From contig NZ_WUWG01000003.1 in assembly GCF_009833495.1 (NCBI RefSeq), forward strand, positions 930,001-994,000: a stretch of 64,000 nucleotides of DNA, given 5' to 3'. Under the pieces are notes generated by a model that was given only the letters and a program-made list of their open reading frames with translations, had not been told where the DNA came from and made no database searches. The position numbers were made by a program, and so were the translations under genes. Source of the stretch: Oceanomicrobium pacificus (GTDB lineage Bacteria > Pseudomonadota > Alphaproteobacteria > Rhodobacterales > Rhodobacteraceae). Shown here piece by piece: positions 1-8,172 of the stretch (position 1 is the first letter of the stretch; each line of letters starts with the position of its first letter).

Positions 1-2
1 TG

Positions 3-65
3 GCGACGGTTTTCGCCGTGCTGCACCTGCTGAAACGCAGCCTCAGCCACCATGGCAGCTATTGA
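3..65 (+). CDS. C-terminal end of an unidentified protein (cut by window start)
   Basis: An open frame runs from the window edge to a TGA at 63-65 and encodes a 20-residue tail, ATVFAVLHLLKRSLSHHGSY. It ends 18 bases before the next ATG in the same direction, which is the spacing expected for a preceding operon gene. The hydrophobic-then-basic tail could be the end of a membrane or glycan-synthesis protein, given the nucleotide-sugar dehydrogenase downstream. The fragment is too short to identify and may be chance. Confidence 0.35.
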   Translation, partial: ATVFAVLHLLKRSLSHHGSY

Positions 66-83
66 ACGCAGGGGGACCGTCAC

Positions 84-1379
84 ATGGCCTATGACAATCC
101 GGTGGATGAGCGGATCGCGGTGATCGGGCTCGGTTATGTCGGCCTGCCGGTGGCGGTTGCCCTGTCCGAGCAGTTTGCGGATGTGCGCGGCTTCGACACC
201 AACCGGGCGCGGGTCGAGGCGCTCCGCTCCGGCGAGGACGAGACCGGCGAGGTGGCGCCGGACCGGCTCGCAACCACCCGCCTGCACCTGTCGGACGCGC
301 CGGATGCGCTGGACGGGTGTTCCTTTTTCGTCGTGACCGTGCCCACACCCATCGACCGCGCCCGTCGGCCCGATTTCTCGCCGCTCCAGTCGGCCTGCGC
401 GCTCATCGGCCCCTATCTGCGCCCCGGTGCGGTCGTGGTTTTCGAGAGCACCGTCTATCCCGGCGCCACGGAAAACCTGTGCGGCCCGTGGCTTGAAGCG
501 GCATCGGGCCTGATCGCAGGCGTCGATTTCACGCTCGGCTACTCGCCAGAGCGGATCAATCCCGGCGACCGGGCCCGGGGCCTCGCGCAGATCACCAAGG
601 TGCTTTCGGCGCAGGACAGCCCCTCGCTGGCCCGGATGGCTGCTGTCTACGGCCCGATCATCGAGGCCGGGCTCCATGCCGCGCCCTCGATCATGGTGGC
701 CGAGGCGGCAAAGGTGATCGAGAACACCCAGCGCGACCTCAATATCGCGCTGATGAACGAATGCGCGCTCATCTTCGACCGGCTCGGCATCCGCAGCGCG
801 GACGTTCTGGCCGCCGCGCGGACCAAATGGAATTTCCTCGACTTCCGGCCGGGGCTGGTCGGCGGCCATTGCATCGGGGTCGACCCCTACTATCTGACCG
901 CCCGGGCCGAGGAACTGGGCTATCACCCGCAGGTCATCCTGTCGGGGCGCCGCGTCAATGACCGGATGGGGCGCTTCGTGGCCGAAAAGGCCGTGCGCCT
1001 GCTGGCCCGCCTTGCCCGCAGCCCGTCGGAGGCCAAGGTCGGCATCCTCGGCCTGACCTTCAAGGAAAACGTGCCCGACCTGCGCAATTCCAAAGTGTTC
1101 GACATGATCGAGGAACTGGAAGCCTATGGCATCCGGCCCCGCGTCCATGACCCGCATGCCGGGTCCGAGGCCGTGCGCCGCCATTCCAACCGCCTCAATT
1201 GGTGCGACTATGAGGAGATGCGGGACCTCGACCTCGCGATCCTTGCGGTGCCCCATGCGCGCTATCTGGACCATCAGCGCCCGCCCTGGGCGCTGGTGGC
1301 CAAAGACGGGGCGATGATCGACGTGCGGGCCGTGCTCGACCCGTCACAGGCCGGCGGGCGGCTCTACTGGTCGCTCTAG
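84..1379 (+). CDS. Nucleotide-sugar dehydrogenase (UDP-HexNAc/UDP-glucose 6-dehydrogenase family)
   Basis: This 431-residue protein should oxidise the C6 hydroxyl of a UDP-sugar to a uronate with two NAD+, supplying acidic sugars for surface polysaccharide. An N-terminal Rossmann motif (GLGYVG, residues 15-20), a central EAAKVIEN helix with Lys210, and the catalytic-cysteine motif GGHCIGVDPYY (Cys263) are all visible. Length and the wording around Cys263 resemble the TviB/WbpO-type UDP-N-acetylhexosamine dehydrogenases more than UDP-glucose dehydrogenase, but the substrate cannot be read from sequence. The start has a GGGGGA ribosome binding site. The gene probably belongs to a polysaccharide locus lying left of the window. 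Its TAG overlaps the stop codon of the convergent xylulokinase gene in the shared CTAG at 1376-1379. Confidence 0.88.
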   Translation: MAYDNPVDERIAVIGLGYVGLPVAVALSEQFADVRGFDTNRARVEALRSGEDETGEVAPDRLATTRLHLSDAPDALDGCSFFVVTVPTPIDRARRPDFSPLQSACALIGPYLRPGAVVVFESTVYPGATENLCGPWLEAASGLIAGVDFTLGYSPERINPGDRARGLAQITKVLSAQDSPSLARMAAVYGPIIEAGLHAAPSIMVAEAAKVIENTQRDLNIALMNECALIFDRLGIRSADVLAAARTKWNFLDFRPGLVGGHCIGVDPYYLTARAEELGYHPQVILSGRRVNDRMGRFVAEKAVRLLARLARSPSEAKVGILGLTFKENVPDLRNSKVFDMIEELEAYGIRPRVHDPHAGSEAVRRHSNRLNWCDYEEMRDLDLAILAVPHARYLDHQRPPWALVAKDGAMIDVRAVLDPSQAGGRLYWSL

Positions 1380-2824
1380 ATCGCCGCAACCGCAGGATAG
1401 AGCGCGCGATAGCGCAGATGTACCGCGGCGAACGCGTCGCGCAGGGATGCTTCGGGCGCGATCCGGCGCGCAACGGCGGGCGGGCGGCATACGGCGGTCG
1501 GTTCCAGCCCTTCGGCCGCGATCAGCCCCAGCCGCGCAGCCCCGAAGGCGGCGCCGAAATCCCCGTCCGCCGGCACTTCGACCGGCAGGTCGAGCACGGT
1601 GGCGATCAGCTTCAGCCAATAGTCCGACCTGGCCCCGCCGCCGACCGCGCTCACCGCCGCTGGCGCCGCACCGGCGCTGCGCAGCGCATCGAGATTGTCG
1701 CGCAGCGCGAAGCCGACCCCTTCGAGCACGGCGCGGGTCAGCGCCGCCTGATCGGCCCCGTGGGACAATCCGGCAAAGAGCCCGCGGACCTTTGCATCAT
1801 TGTGCGGTGTGCGCTCGCCGGACAGGTATGGCAGGAAGGTCACGTCACCGGGGGCCTGCAACCGGTCGCCCAAGGCTCCGGTCAGGTCCGCCGCCGACCG
1901 TCCGGCAATGCCCGCATACCAGTTGAGCGCGTCGGTGGCCGACAGGATCACACCCATCTGGTGCCACAGGCCCGGCAGCGCGTGGCAAAAGGCATGTACG
2001 GCGCTGTCGGGATTGGGCGAGTAGCTGGCATTGCTGACAAAGAGCACGCCCGACGTGCCGAGCGAGACGAAGGCCGCATCGGGCGACACGGTCCCCATGC
2101 CAATGGCCGAGGCCGCATTGTCCCCCGCACCGCCGGCCACGACGACACCGCGATCCAGTCCCAGTTCGTCGGCCACCACGTCGCGCAACTGGCCCGACAC
2201 ATCGGACCCTTCGACGAGCCGCGGCATATGGTCGACCGACAGGTCGGTCGCGCCAAGGAGCGCGTCCGACCATTGCCGACGGCCCGTATCGAGCCATGAG
2301 GTGCCGGCGGCATCGGACATTTCCGACACATGTTCACCGGTCAACCAGAGACGAAGATAGTCCTTCGGCAACAATACTTTGGCGACTCTTTTGAAGATTT
2401 CGGGTTCATTGTCGCGGACCCAGGCAAGCTTCGGCGCCGTAAACCCCGGAAAGACGATATTGCCAGTGAGCGCCCGGAACTGCGGGTCCGCATCGAGCGC
2501 CGCGGCCTGGTCCGCGCTGCGCGTGTCGTTCCACAGGATACAGGGGCGGAGCACCTCGTCGGATGCATCGAGCAACGTCGCGCCGTGCATCTGGCCGGAA
2601 AACCCGATACCCTTGACCGCGCCGAGCGCCAGCGGGTGCACCTCGCGCAGTTCCGCAAGCGCCGCCTTGGTCGCGCTGATCCAGTCCGCCGGTTCCTGTT
2701 CGGACCAGCCATCATGCGGGCGCGACACGGTCAGCGGCGCCGTGGCCGAGCCGATCACCGTCTGCATCGCATCGATCAGCAGCGCCTTGACGCCCGAAGT
2801 GCCCAGATCCAGTCCCAGATACAT
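1376..2824 (-). CDS. xylB: Xylulokinase (FGGY kinase)
   Basis: This 482-residue FGGY-family sugar kinase should phosphorylate D-xylulose to xylulose 5-phosphate in the cytoplasm, feeding the pentose phosphate pathway. The nucleotide-binding start DLGTSGVK (residues 6-13), GQMHG (77-81) and the catalytic-base motif GAGDNAAS with Asp235 match E. coli XylB, whose catalytic Asp is at 233. It is the last gene of a long minus-strand operon that begins with a sugar ABC importer at 14997. The neighbouring D-lyxose isomerase could supply D-xylulose. No xylA-type xylose isomerase is present in the window, so lyxose or another route to xylulose is implied. An AGGGGA ribosome binding site precedes the ATG. 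Confidence 0.9.
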   Translation of the reverse strand: MYLGLDLGTSGVKALLIDAMQTVIGSATAPLTVSRPHDGWSEQEPADWISATKAALAELREVHPLALGAVKGIGFSGQMHGATLLDASDEVLRPCILWNDTRSADQAAALDADPQFRALTGNIVFPGFTAPKLAWVRDNEPEIFKRVAKVLLPKDYLRLWLTGEHVSEMSDAAGTSWLDTGRRQWSDALLGATDLSVDHMPRLVEGSDVSGQLRDVVADELGLDRGVVVAGGAGDNAASAIGMGTVSPDAAFVSLGTSGVLFVSNASYSPNPDSAVHAFCHALPGLWHQMGVILSATDALNWYAGIAGRSAADLTGALGDRLQAPGDVTFLPYLSGERTPHNDAKVRGLFAGLSHGADQAALTRAVLEGVGFALRDNLDALRSAGAAPAAVSAVGGGARSDYWLKLIATVLDLPVEVPADGDFGAAFGAARLGLIAAEGLEPTAVCRPPAVARRIAPEASLRDAFAAVHLRYRALYPAVAAI

Positions 2825-2857
2825 CTGTTTCGTCCCCTGTTGAAAAACCGGCCGCGG

Positions 2858-4453
2858 TCAGGTGCCGGGCGTATAAGTGAAAGTCGGAAACCGCGCCGGA
2901 CGCCCCTGCCCCGAAATGTCGAAAGCCGCCATGCCGACAAAAGCTCCGGTGAAATTCGCATGCGCCCCGCGCCCGGCCTCGTCGGAGATGAGCGACGCGT
3001 CGAGCACCGGCCCGATATCCTGCCAGTCGTCGGGTCCCTGCGCCCATGAAAATTGCGCGCGGTCGCGATCGACCGACAGGCGCAGGCGCACCGGTCCGTC
3101 ACCGATCGGCACCGGCGCCGGCAGCGGATGGTCCAGATGCGGGTCCGGCCAGCGCCCCGGGCAGGTCATCAGCGTCAGGCAGCGGCCGATCCCCTCTTCC
3201 CGCGTCACCGCAAGGAAGAAGAACTTATGCGTGTTGTAATAGTGGGTCAGCCCCGCCGCCTGCTGATAGCTCTCCGGCGCGAAGGACAGCTCGGTCTCGG
3301 CGGTGAAGGTGAAATCGGTCTGCCGCCGCGCGACCAGCGCTTGCTCGAACCATGAGCCGATGCTCTCCCGCCCGAAAAGGGTCAGCCCGTCCGATCCGGT
3401 CGCGAAAATCCGGTCGGGCGCGGGCGTCCGCAGCCACTGGAAGTCGAGCGGCAGACCGCCGTCGAACCGGTAGGTCGCCGCCTCCGGCGCAGCGCGGCTG
3501 GCCTGCGGGTCGGGTGCGGCTTCCCGAAGCGCGGGCTGGTCGCGCCCGTCCGACAGGCGCAGCCAGCCATCCGCGCCCCATTCGCAGGCCACGATGCCGG
3601 TTTCGCGACCCAGCGGGCAGCGCCCGCGTGTCGACAGCGGCCGCCCGCACAGGAATGTGTGATAGGTCCGCCCGTCCGGCGTCTCGACCATCTGGCCGTG
3701 CCCGGTGCGTTGCAGGGGCGCCTCGGGCGCATGGTCGGCGGTCATCAGATGCCCGTCCGGATGCGGGTCGTACGGCCCCCAGATGTCAAGCGACCGCGCC
3801 ATCGTCACCGCATGTTCCCAACTCGTCCCGCCCTCGGCCACGGTCAGGTAATACCAGCCGTCGCGTTTGAAGAGATGCGGCCCTTCCGTCAGGCCGCGCG
3901 GCGTGCCGTCAAAGATATTGCGCACCGGACCGACCAGCTCGCCCGCCGCCGCGTCATATTCCTGCAAGAGGATTCCGTCGAACGCCGGATTGACCGGGTT
4001 GGCGCCCTTCGGTCTATGGTTCCAGCGCATGTTGGCAAAATATTTGCGCCCGTCATCATCGTGGAAAAGCGTCGGGTCGAAGCCGCTGCTGTTCACATAG
4101 ACGGGGTCCGACCATGGCCCGTCGATCGACGGCGCGGTGACGATGTAGTTATGCGCGTCCTTGAAGGACCCGTCATAGCGTTTCACATCCGTGTAGACGA
4201 GCCAGAACAGCCCGTCCGCATGGGACAGGCAGGGCGCCCAGATGCCGCAACTGTCGGGATTGCCACGCATGTCGAGTTGCGTGGCCCGGCTGAGCGGCCG
4301 GGTCACGAGCCGCCAGTTCACCAGATCGGTCGAATGATGGATCTGCACGCCGGGATACCATTCGAAGGTCGATGTCGCGATATAGTAATCCCCGCCCACC
4401 CGGCAGATGGACGGGTCCGGATTGAAGCCGGGCAGGATCGGGTTTTCGATCAT
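2858..4453 (-). CDS. Glycoside hydrolase family 43 beta-xylosidase/alpha-L-arabinofuranosidase
   Basis: This 531-residue GH43 enzyme is expected to release xylose or arabinose from short hemicellulose oligosaccharides. The N-terminal five-bladed-propeller domain has the catalytic base in NPDPS (Asp13), the modulating acid in FDPTLF (Asp126) and the general acid in LTEGPHLF (Glu190). The C-terminal half (roughly 330-530) looks like the beta-sandwich domain of XynB-type beta-xylosidases. No signal peptide is visible, so it probably acts in the cytoplasm on imported oligosaccharides. The ATG at 4453 has a GAGGG ribosome binding site and starts directly at the conserved propeller; an in-frame upstream ATG at 4510 would run into the preceding gene. 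It is seven bases behind the aldo/keto reductase gene in the same operon. Confidence 0.87.
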   Translation of the reverse strand: MIENPILPGFNPDPSICRVGGDYYIATSTFEWYPGVQIHHSTDLVNWRLVTRPLSRATQLDMRGNPDSCGIWAPCLSHADGLFWLVYTDVKRYDGSFKDAHNYIVTAPSIDGPWSDPVYVNSSGFDPTLFHDDDGRKYFANMRWNHRPKGANPVNPAFDGILLQEYDAAAGELVGPVRNIFDGTPRGLTEGPHLFKRDGWYYLTVAEGGTSWEHAVTMARSLDIWGPYDPHPDGHLMTADHAPEAPLQRTGHGQMVETPDGRTYHTFLCGRPLSTRGRCPLGRETGIVACEWGADGWLRLSDGRDQPALREAAPDPQASRAAPEAATYRFDGGLPLDFQWLRTPAPDRIFATGSDGLTLFGRESIGSWFEQALVARRQTDFTFTAETELSFAPESYQQAAGLTHYYNTHKFFFLAVTREEGIGRCLTLMTCPGRWPDPHLDHPLPAPVPIGDGPVRLRLSVDRDRAQFSWAQGPDDWQDIGPVLDASLISDEAGRGAHANFTGAFVGMAAFDISGQGRPARFPTFTYTPGT

Positions 4454-4460
4454 CGGACCC

Positions 4461-5489
4461 TCAGCTGTCGGACGATTTGGCCCAGAGGTTGATATCCTCC
4501 TCGCGGGCATAGAGGTCGATCTCGTCCAGCTCTTCCTGCGTGAAGTCGAGATTGTTCACCGCACCCACGCAATCCGTCACCTGCCCGGGCCGGCTGGCCC
4601 CGATGAGCGCCGAGGTCACGCGTCCGCCGCGCAGCACCCAGGCCAAAGCCATCTGCGCCAGCGTCTGGCCGCGCCGCTCCGCAATCGCGTTGAGGCTGCG
4701 GATATGGTTGATCGCACCCTCGCTCAGCATGTTGGGCGACAGGGATTTGCCCTGCGCCGCGCGGCTGTCCTCGGGGATGCCGTTGAGATACTTGCCCGTC
4801 AACATGCCCTGGGCAAGCGGTGTGAACACGATCGAGCCCATGCCCAGATCGTCGAGCGCGTCCAACAGACCGTCGCGCTCCACCCAGCGGTTCAGCATCG
4901 AGTAGCTCGGCTGGTGGATCAGGCAGGGCGTGCCCAGATCCTTCAGGATCGCATGCGCCTCGCGCGTGCGCTCGGCGCTGTAGGACGAGATGCCTGCATA
5001 GAGCGCCCGGCCCGACCGGACGATATGGTCGAGCGCCATCATCGTCTCTTCGAGCGGCGTATCGGGATCGAACCGGTGCGAATAGAAGATGTCGACATAG
5101 TCGAGCCCCATCCGTTTGAGGCTCTGGTCGCAAGACGCGATCAGATATTTCCGGCTGCCGAACTCGCCGTAGGGCCCGTCCCACATATGGTAGCCGGCCT
5201 TGGACGAGACGATGATCTCGTCCCGGTACGGGGCGAGATCTTCGGCCAGAATGCGCCCGAAGGCGGTTTCCGCAGACCCGGCAGGTGGCCCGTAATTGTT
5301 GGCCAGATCGAAATGGGTGATCCCGTTGTCGAAGGCCGTCCGGCAGATCGCCTGTTTGGTCTCGTGCGGTGTGTCGTCACCGAAATTGTGCCACAGGCCG
5401 AGCGAGATGGCGGGCAGTTTCAGCCCGCTCCGCCCGCAACGGTTGTAGCGCATCGTGTCATAACGGTTTTCGGCGGCGGTCCAGGTCAT
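4461..5489 (-). CDS. Aldo/keto reductase (YghZ/L-glyceraldehyde 3-phosphate reductase-like)
   Basis: This 342-residue NADPH-dependent aldo/keto reductase has the full catalytic tetrad: Asp61 and Tyr66 in FDLANNYGPP, Lys97 in VSSKAG and His138 in FYSHRFD. The wording around the active site resembles E. coli YghZ and the Kv-beta-like AKR14 group, which reduce small aldehydes. In this operon it could reduce or oxidise a free sugar or sugar-derived aldehyde, but the substrate is unknown. A GAGGATCTG ribosome binding site precedes the ATG. Seven bases separate it from the Gfo/Idh/MocA gene upstream and seven from the GH43 gene downstream, so co-transcription is likely. Confidence 0.83.
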   Translation of the reverse strand: MTWTAAENRYDTMRYNRCGRSGLKLPAISLGLWHNFGDDTPHETKQAICRTAFDNGITHFDLANNYGPPAGSAETAFGRILAEDLAPYRDEIIVSSKAGYHMWDGPYGEFGSRKYLIASCDQSLKRMGLDYVDIFYSHRFDPDTPLEETMMALDHIVRSGRALYAGISSYSAERTREAHAILKDLGTPCLIHQPSYSMLNRWVERDGLLDALDDLGMGSIVFTPLAQGMLTGKYLNGIPEDSRAAQGKSLSPNMLSEGAINHIRSLNAIAERRGQTLAQMALAWVLRGGRVTSALIGASRPGQVTDCVGAVNNLDFTQEELDEIDLYAREEDINLWAKSSDS

Positions 5490-5496
5490 CAGATCC

Positions 5497-6630
5497 TCAT
5501 TTGAGCAGCGCCTGCGCCTGTTCGATCGACAGGGCTTCGGGGCGCGAACAGGTGGTGGAGAGGGTGACGAAGGCGCCCGTCTCTCCGGATTTCAGGATCG
5601 ACAGCATAACATCCACACCGTGGAGTGCACGCTCAAGTGCACAGCGGAAGTCTCGGTCCTCAAGGATCGCCGCGGCCATGTCCGCCAGACCGGCGGAACG
5701 GTGGTTGGCCATCATGCCCTGACTGTGCTGCTGGTTGGGGATGCCGAACGGATGGTCCCAGAGCGGTACGGGCGCAATCTCGCCGTCGCGACCGGCCATC
5801 TCGACCGTCCCGCCAAAGAAATTCGGGTCGGGCAGAAAGAGCGAGCCTTCGGTGCCGTAAAGCTCCATATGGCCGTGACGGTGCGCCCAGACATCCCAGC
5901 TCGACGACAGGGTGATCGCCGCGCCGGACTTGAAGGACAGGAGCGCATGAATGTCCGTCGGCGTCTTGACCGCGATCTCCTCGCCATTGCGCGGTTCGCT
6001 GGAAATTGTGCGTGTCGGCGTCGCCATGCCGGTCAGCGCGGCGACCCGTTCTACCGGACCCAGCAGGTTGATGAGATTGGCGATGTAATAGGGGCCGAGA
6101 TCGAGCACAGGCCCGCCGCCCGGCAGGAAGAAAAAGTCCGGATTCGGATGCCAGTGCTCCATGCCGTGGTTCATCACATGGGCGGTGCCGGAGGTGACAG
6201 ATCCGATCGCCCCGTCATCGATGAGCTTGCGCGCCATCTGGTGCGAGCCGCCGAGGAACGTGTCGGGCGCACAGCCAACCTTCAGGCCCTTCGCATCGGC
6301 GAGGCCGCGCAGGGTCTCGCCCTCCTCCAGCGACAGGACAAGCGGCTTTTCCGAATAGACATGCTTGCCGGCCTCCAGAATGGCCTTGGAGACCGCGAAA
6401 TGCGCGTCCGGAATCGTCAGGTTGACGATGATGTCGATATCATCGGCGGCCAGCAGGTCTTCGACGCTCATCGCCCGCAGACCGAATGCGTCTGCCTGGG
6501 CCTGCGCCGCATCGGGGTTCATGTCCGCGCAGGCCCGCATCTCGATGCCTTTGAACAGCGGCGCGAACTTGAAATAGGTGGTGGAGATATTGCCGCATCC
6601 GATGATGCCGACGCCAAGAATACGGGTCAT
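5497..6630 (-). CDS. Gfo/Idh/MocA-family NAD(P)-dependent sugar oxidoreductase
   Basis: This 377-residue two-domain oxidoreductase has an N-terminal Rossmann fold (VGIIGCGNIS, about residues 6-15), the family EKP motif in HVYSEKPL, and a C-terminal substrate domain with GGGPVLDLGPYYI. Family members oxidise sugars or inositols, or work on 3-keto glycosides. The next gene upstream in the operon is a TIM-barrel sugar isomerase; such pairs occur in inositol and 3-keto-glycoside pathways, so a keto-sugar step is possible here, though that is inference. The start at 6630 is chosen for its GGAAGG ribosome binding site and because the Rossmann fold begins at once; an upstream in-frame ATG at 6684 gives an unlikely basic extension. 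Confidence 0.85.
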   Translation of the reverse strand: MTRILGVGIIGCGNISTTYFKFAPLFKGIEMRACADMNPDAAQAQADAFGLRAMSVEDLLAADDIDIIVNLTIPDAHFAVSKAILEAGKHVYSEKPLVLSLEEGETLRGLADAKGLKVGCAPDTFLGGSHQMARKLIDDGAIGSVTSGTAHVMNHGMEHWHPNPDFFFLPGGGPVLDLGPYYIANLINLLGPVERVAALTGMATPTRTISSEPRNGEEIAVKTPTDIHALLSFKSGAAITLSSSWDVWAHRHGHMELYGTEGSLFLPDPNFFGGTVEMAGRDGEIAPVPLWDHPFGIPNQQHSQGMMANHRSAGLADMAAAILEDRDFRCALERALHGVDVMLSILKSGETGAFVTLSTTCSRPEALSIEQAQALLK

Positions 6631-6699
6631 GGTCTGTCCTTCCAGAAAGGGTGGCTGCGCCCGGACCGCGCAGGCCGGGCGCAAGATGGTCGGGGCGCT

Positions 6700-7455
6700 T
6701 CAGAGCGCCTTCATATGGTCGAGCGACCGGCGGGCAAAACGCGACGCGTCGCTCGGATTGTCATGCTCCATGACAAAAAGCGTGGCCTTGGTGGATTTGA
6801 GCGCCGCCATCAGGCCCGCCCAGTCGAGCACGCCTTCGCCCACATCGGCCCAGCCATCCTCGTCGGCCTTCTCGCCTTCCGGCGCGATATCCTTCACATG
6901 GGCGGCGGTGATCCGGTCGGCATATTTGGCGATCCAGGGCAGCGGATCGGCGCCGGCCCGGGCAATCCAGGCGATATCGGCCTCCCATTCGAGTTCCGGT
7001 CCGCCTTCAAGGATCAGGTCCTGCGGAATCGATCCATCCTCGAGCGGCACGAACTCGAAATCATGATTGTGCCAGCCGAAGCCGAGGCCCGCGGCCCGCA
7101 AGGGCGCGCCGGCTTCCTGCAGCCGCGCGCCGAACGCCCGCCAGCCCGCCGCATCTGTCGGACGCTCCTCTGCCACCAGATAGGGCACGAACACTTTGCG
7201 TATGCCGAGCGTCTTGCACGTGTCGATCACGCCCTGCGGATCACCCTCGACCATGTCGAGACCGAAATGGCCCGACGCCATCTCCAGCCCGGCATCCTTC
7301 AGATGCTGTGCCAGCAGGTCGGCCTCGGTCAGGTCGGCATAGAGCCCGCCATAGCCCTCCACCTGTGCGTAGCCCAGATGGCCGAGCATCCGCAGCGTGT
7401 CGGCCAGCGTCGGGAAGTTGCGGGAGGAATAGAGCTGATAGGAATAGTCTGTCAT
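6700..7455 (-). CDS. Sugar phosphate isomerase/epimerase family protein (AP endonuclease 2 / xylose-isomerase-like TIM barrel)
   Basis: This 251-residue TIM barrel resembles the family containing IolE, tagatose epimerases and 3-keto-glycoside-acting enzymes. Family-type metal-binding positions can be seen in VEGYGG, GHFGLDMVEG, WHNHDFEF, AAHVKDI and FVMEHD, giving the usual Glu/His/Asp set. It lacks a signal peptide and should be cytoplasmic. A GAAGGAG ribosome binding site lies before the ATG. It sits between the lyxose-isomerase-type gene and the Gfo/Idh/MocA gene in one operon, so it may epimerise or rearrange the sugar handled by those enzymes. The exact reaction is unknown. Confidence 0.8.
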   Translation of the reverse strand: MTDYSYQLYSSRNFPTLADTLRMLGHLGYAQVEGYGGLYADLTEADLLAQHLKDAGLEMASGHFGLDMVEGDPQGVIDTCKTLGIRKVFVPYLVAEERPTDAAGWRAFGARLQEAGAPLRAAGLGFGWHNHDFEFVPLEDGSIPQDLILEGGPELEWEADIAWIARAGADPLPWIAKYADRITAAHVKDIAPEGEKADEDGWADVGEGVLDWAGLMAALKSTKATLFVMEHDNPSDASRFARRSLDHMKAL

Positions 7456-7482
7456 GGAAATTCTCCTTCGTGGCGCGGCCGG

Positions 7483-8172
7483 TCAGGCCAGCCAGCGGTC
7501 ATAGTCGGACACGAGCAGGTGCACAGGTGCCTCGTCATCCTCGATGTCGGAAAAGCGGCCGATCGGCTCGCGGAAGATATTGTCGGTCAGGTCGTCATTG
7601 ACGGTGGAGACCTCTCCGATGAGCACATCCCCGCCCTCGCCCCAGAAGGCGTGCCAGTCGCCGGGATGGAGGGTCACGCTCTCGCCGGGTGCGAGCGCCA
7701 GATGTTCGCCGCCCTTCAGCGTGCGCAATCGCCCGTCGGTGGCCACGGTCACATCCGCATCCGGGTCGATCTGGCCGTCGGGACCAGAGGCGAACAGTTC
7801 GATCACCAGCGTCGCGCCGCCACGGTTGATGATGTCTTCGGACTTGATGTGATGCGTGTGCATGGGCGAGATCTGCCGGTCGCGGCTGATCATGATCTTC
7901 TCCGCATAGAGCATCCCCCGCCCGCGGCTCAGATCCTCCGCCTGCCCGTTGCGGGTGGTGAAGAGGAACAGCCCCAGATCGGCGAAGTTGCCCTTGCCGT
8001 AATCGGTGATGTCCCAGCCGAGCCGGTTTTCGCGGATGCTTGGCGAATGGCTGTCGACCGCCGCTTTCAACTGCGCCGGATCATGGTAGGCAAAGGGCGG
8101 CAGAATGAATCCGAACGACCGGATGAACTTGTCACTTTCACGAATGATTTCATTGACTTCAGAACGTTTCAT
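7483..8172 (-). CDS. D-lyxose ketol-isomerase (YdaE/cupin-type, also acts on D-mannose)
   Basis: This 229-residue cupin-fold isomerase resembles B. subtilis YdaE and the E. coli O157 D-lyxose isomerase. Known members interconvert D-lyxose and D-xylulose, and D-mannose and D-fructose, with a divalent metal. The metal motif MHTHHIKSEDIINRGG (His105, His107, Glu112) and a later HPGDWHAFWG with His174 are present. With xylulokinase in the same operon, a lyxose-to-xylulose-5-phosphate route is complete; with beta-mannosidase, mannose to fructose is an alternative. The ATG at 8172 overlaps the TGA of the beta-mannosidase gene by one base (TGATG) and has an AGGAG ribosome binding site inside that gene, so translation is probably coupled. 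Confidence 0.85.
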   Translation of the reverse strand: MKRSEVNEIIRESDKFIRSFGFILPPFAYHDPAQLKAAVDSHSPSIRENRLGWDITDYGKGNFADLGLFLFTTRNGQAEDLSRGRGMLYAEKIMISRDRQISPMHTHHIKSEDIINRGGATLVIELFASGPDGQIDPDADVTVATDGRLRTLKGGEHLALAPGESVTLHPGDWHAFWGEGGDVLIGEVSTVNDDLTDNIFREPIGRFSDIEDDEAPVHLLVSDYDRWLA

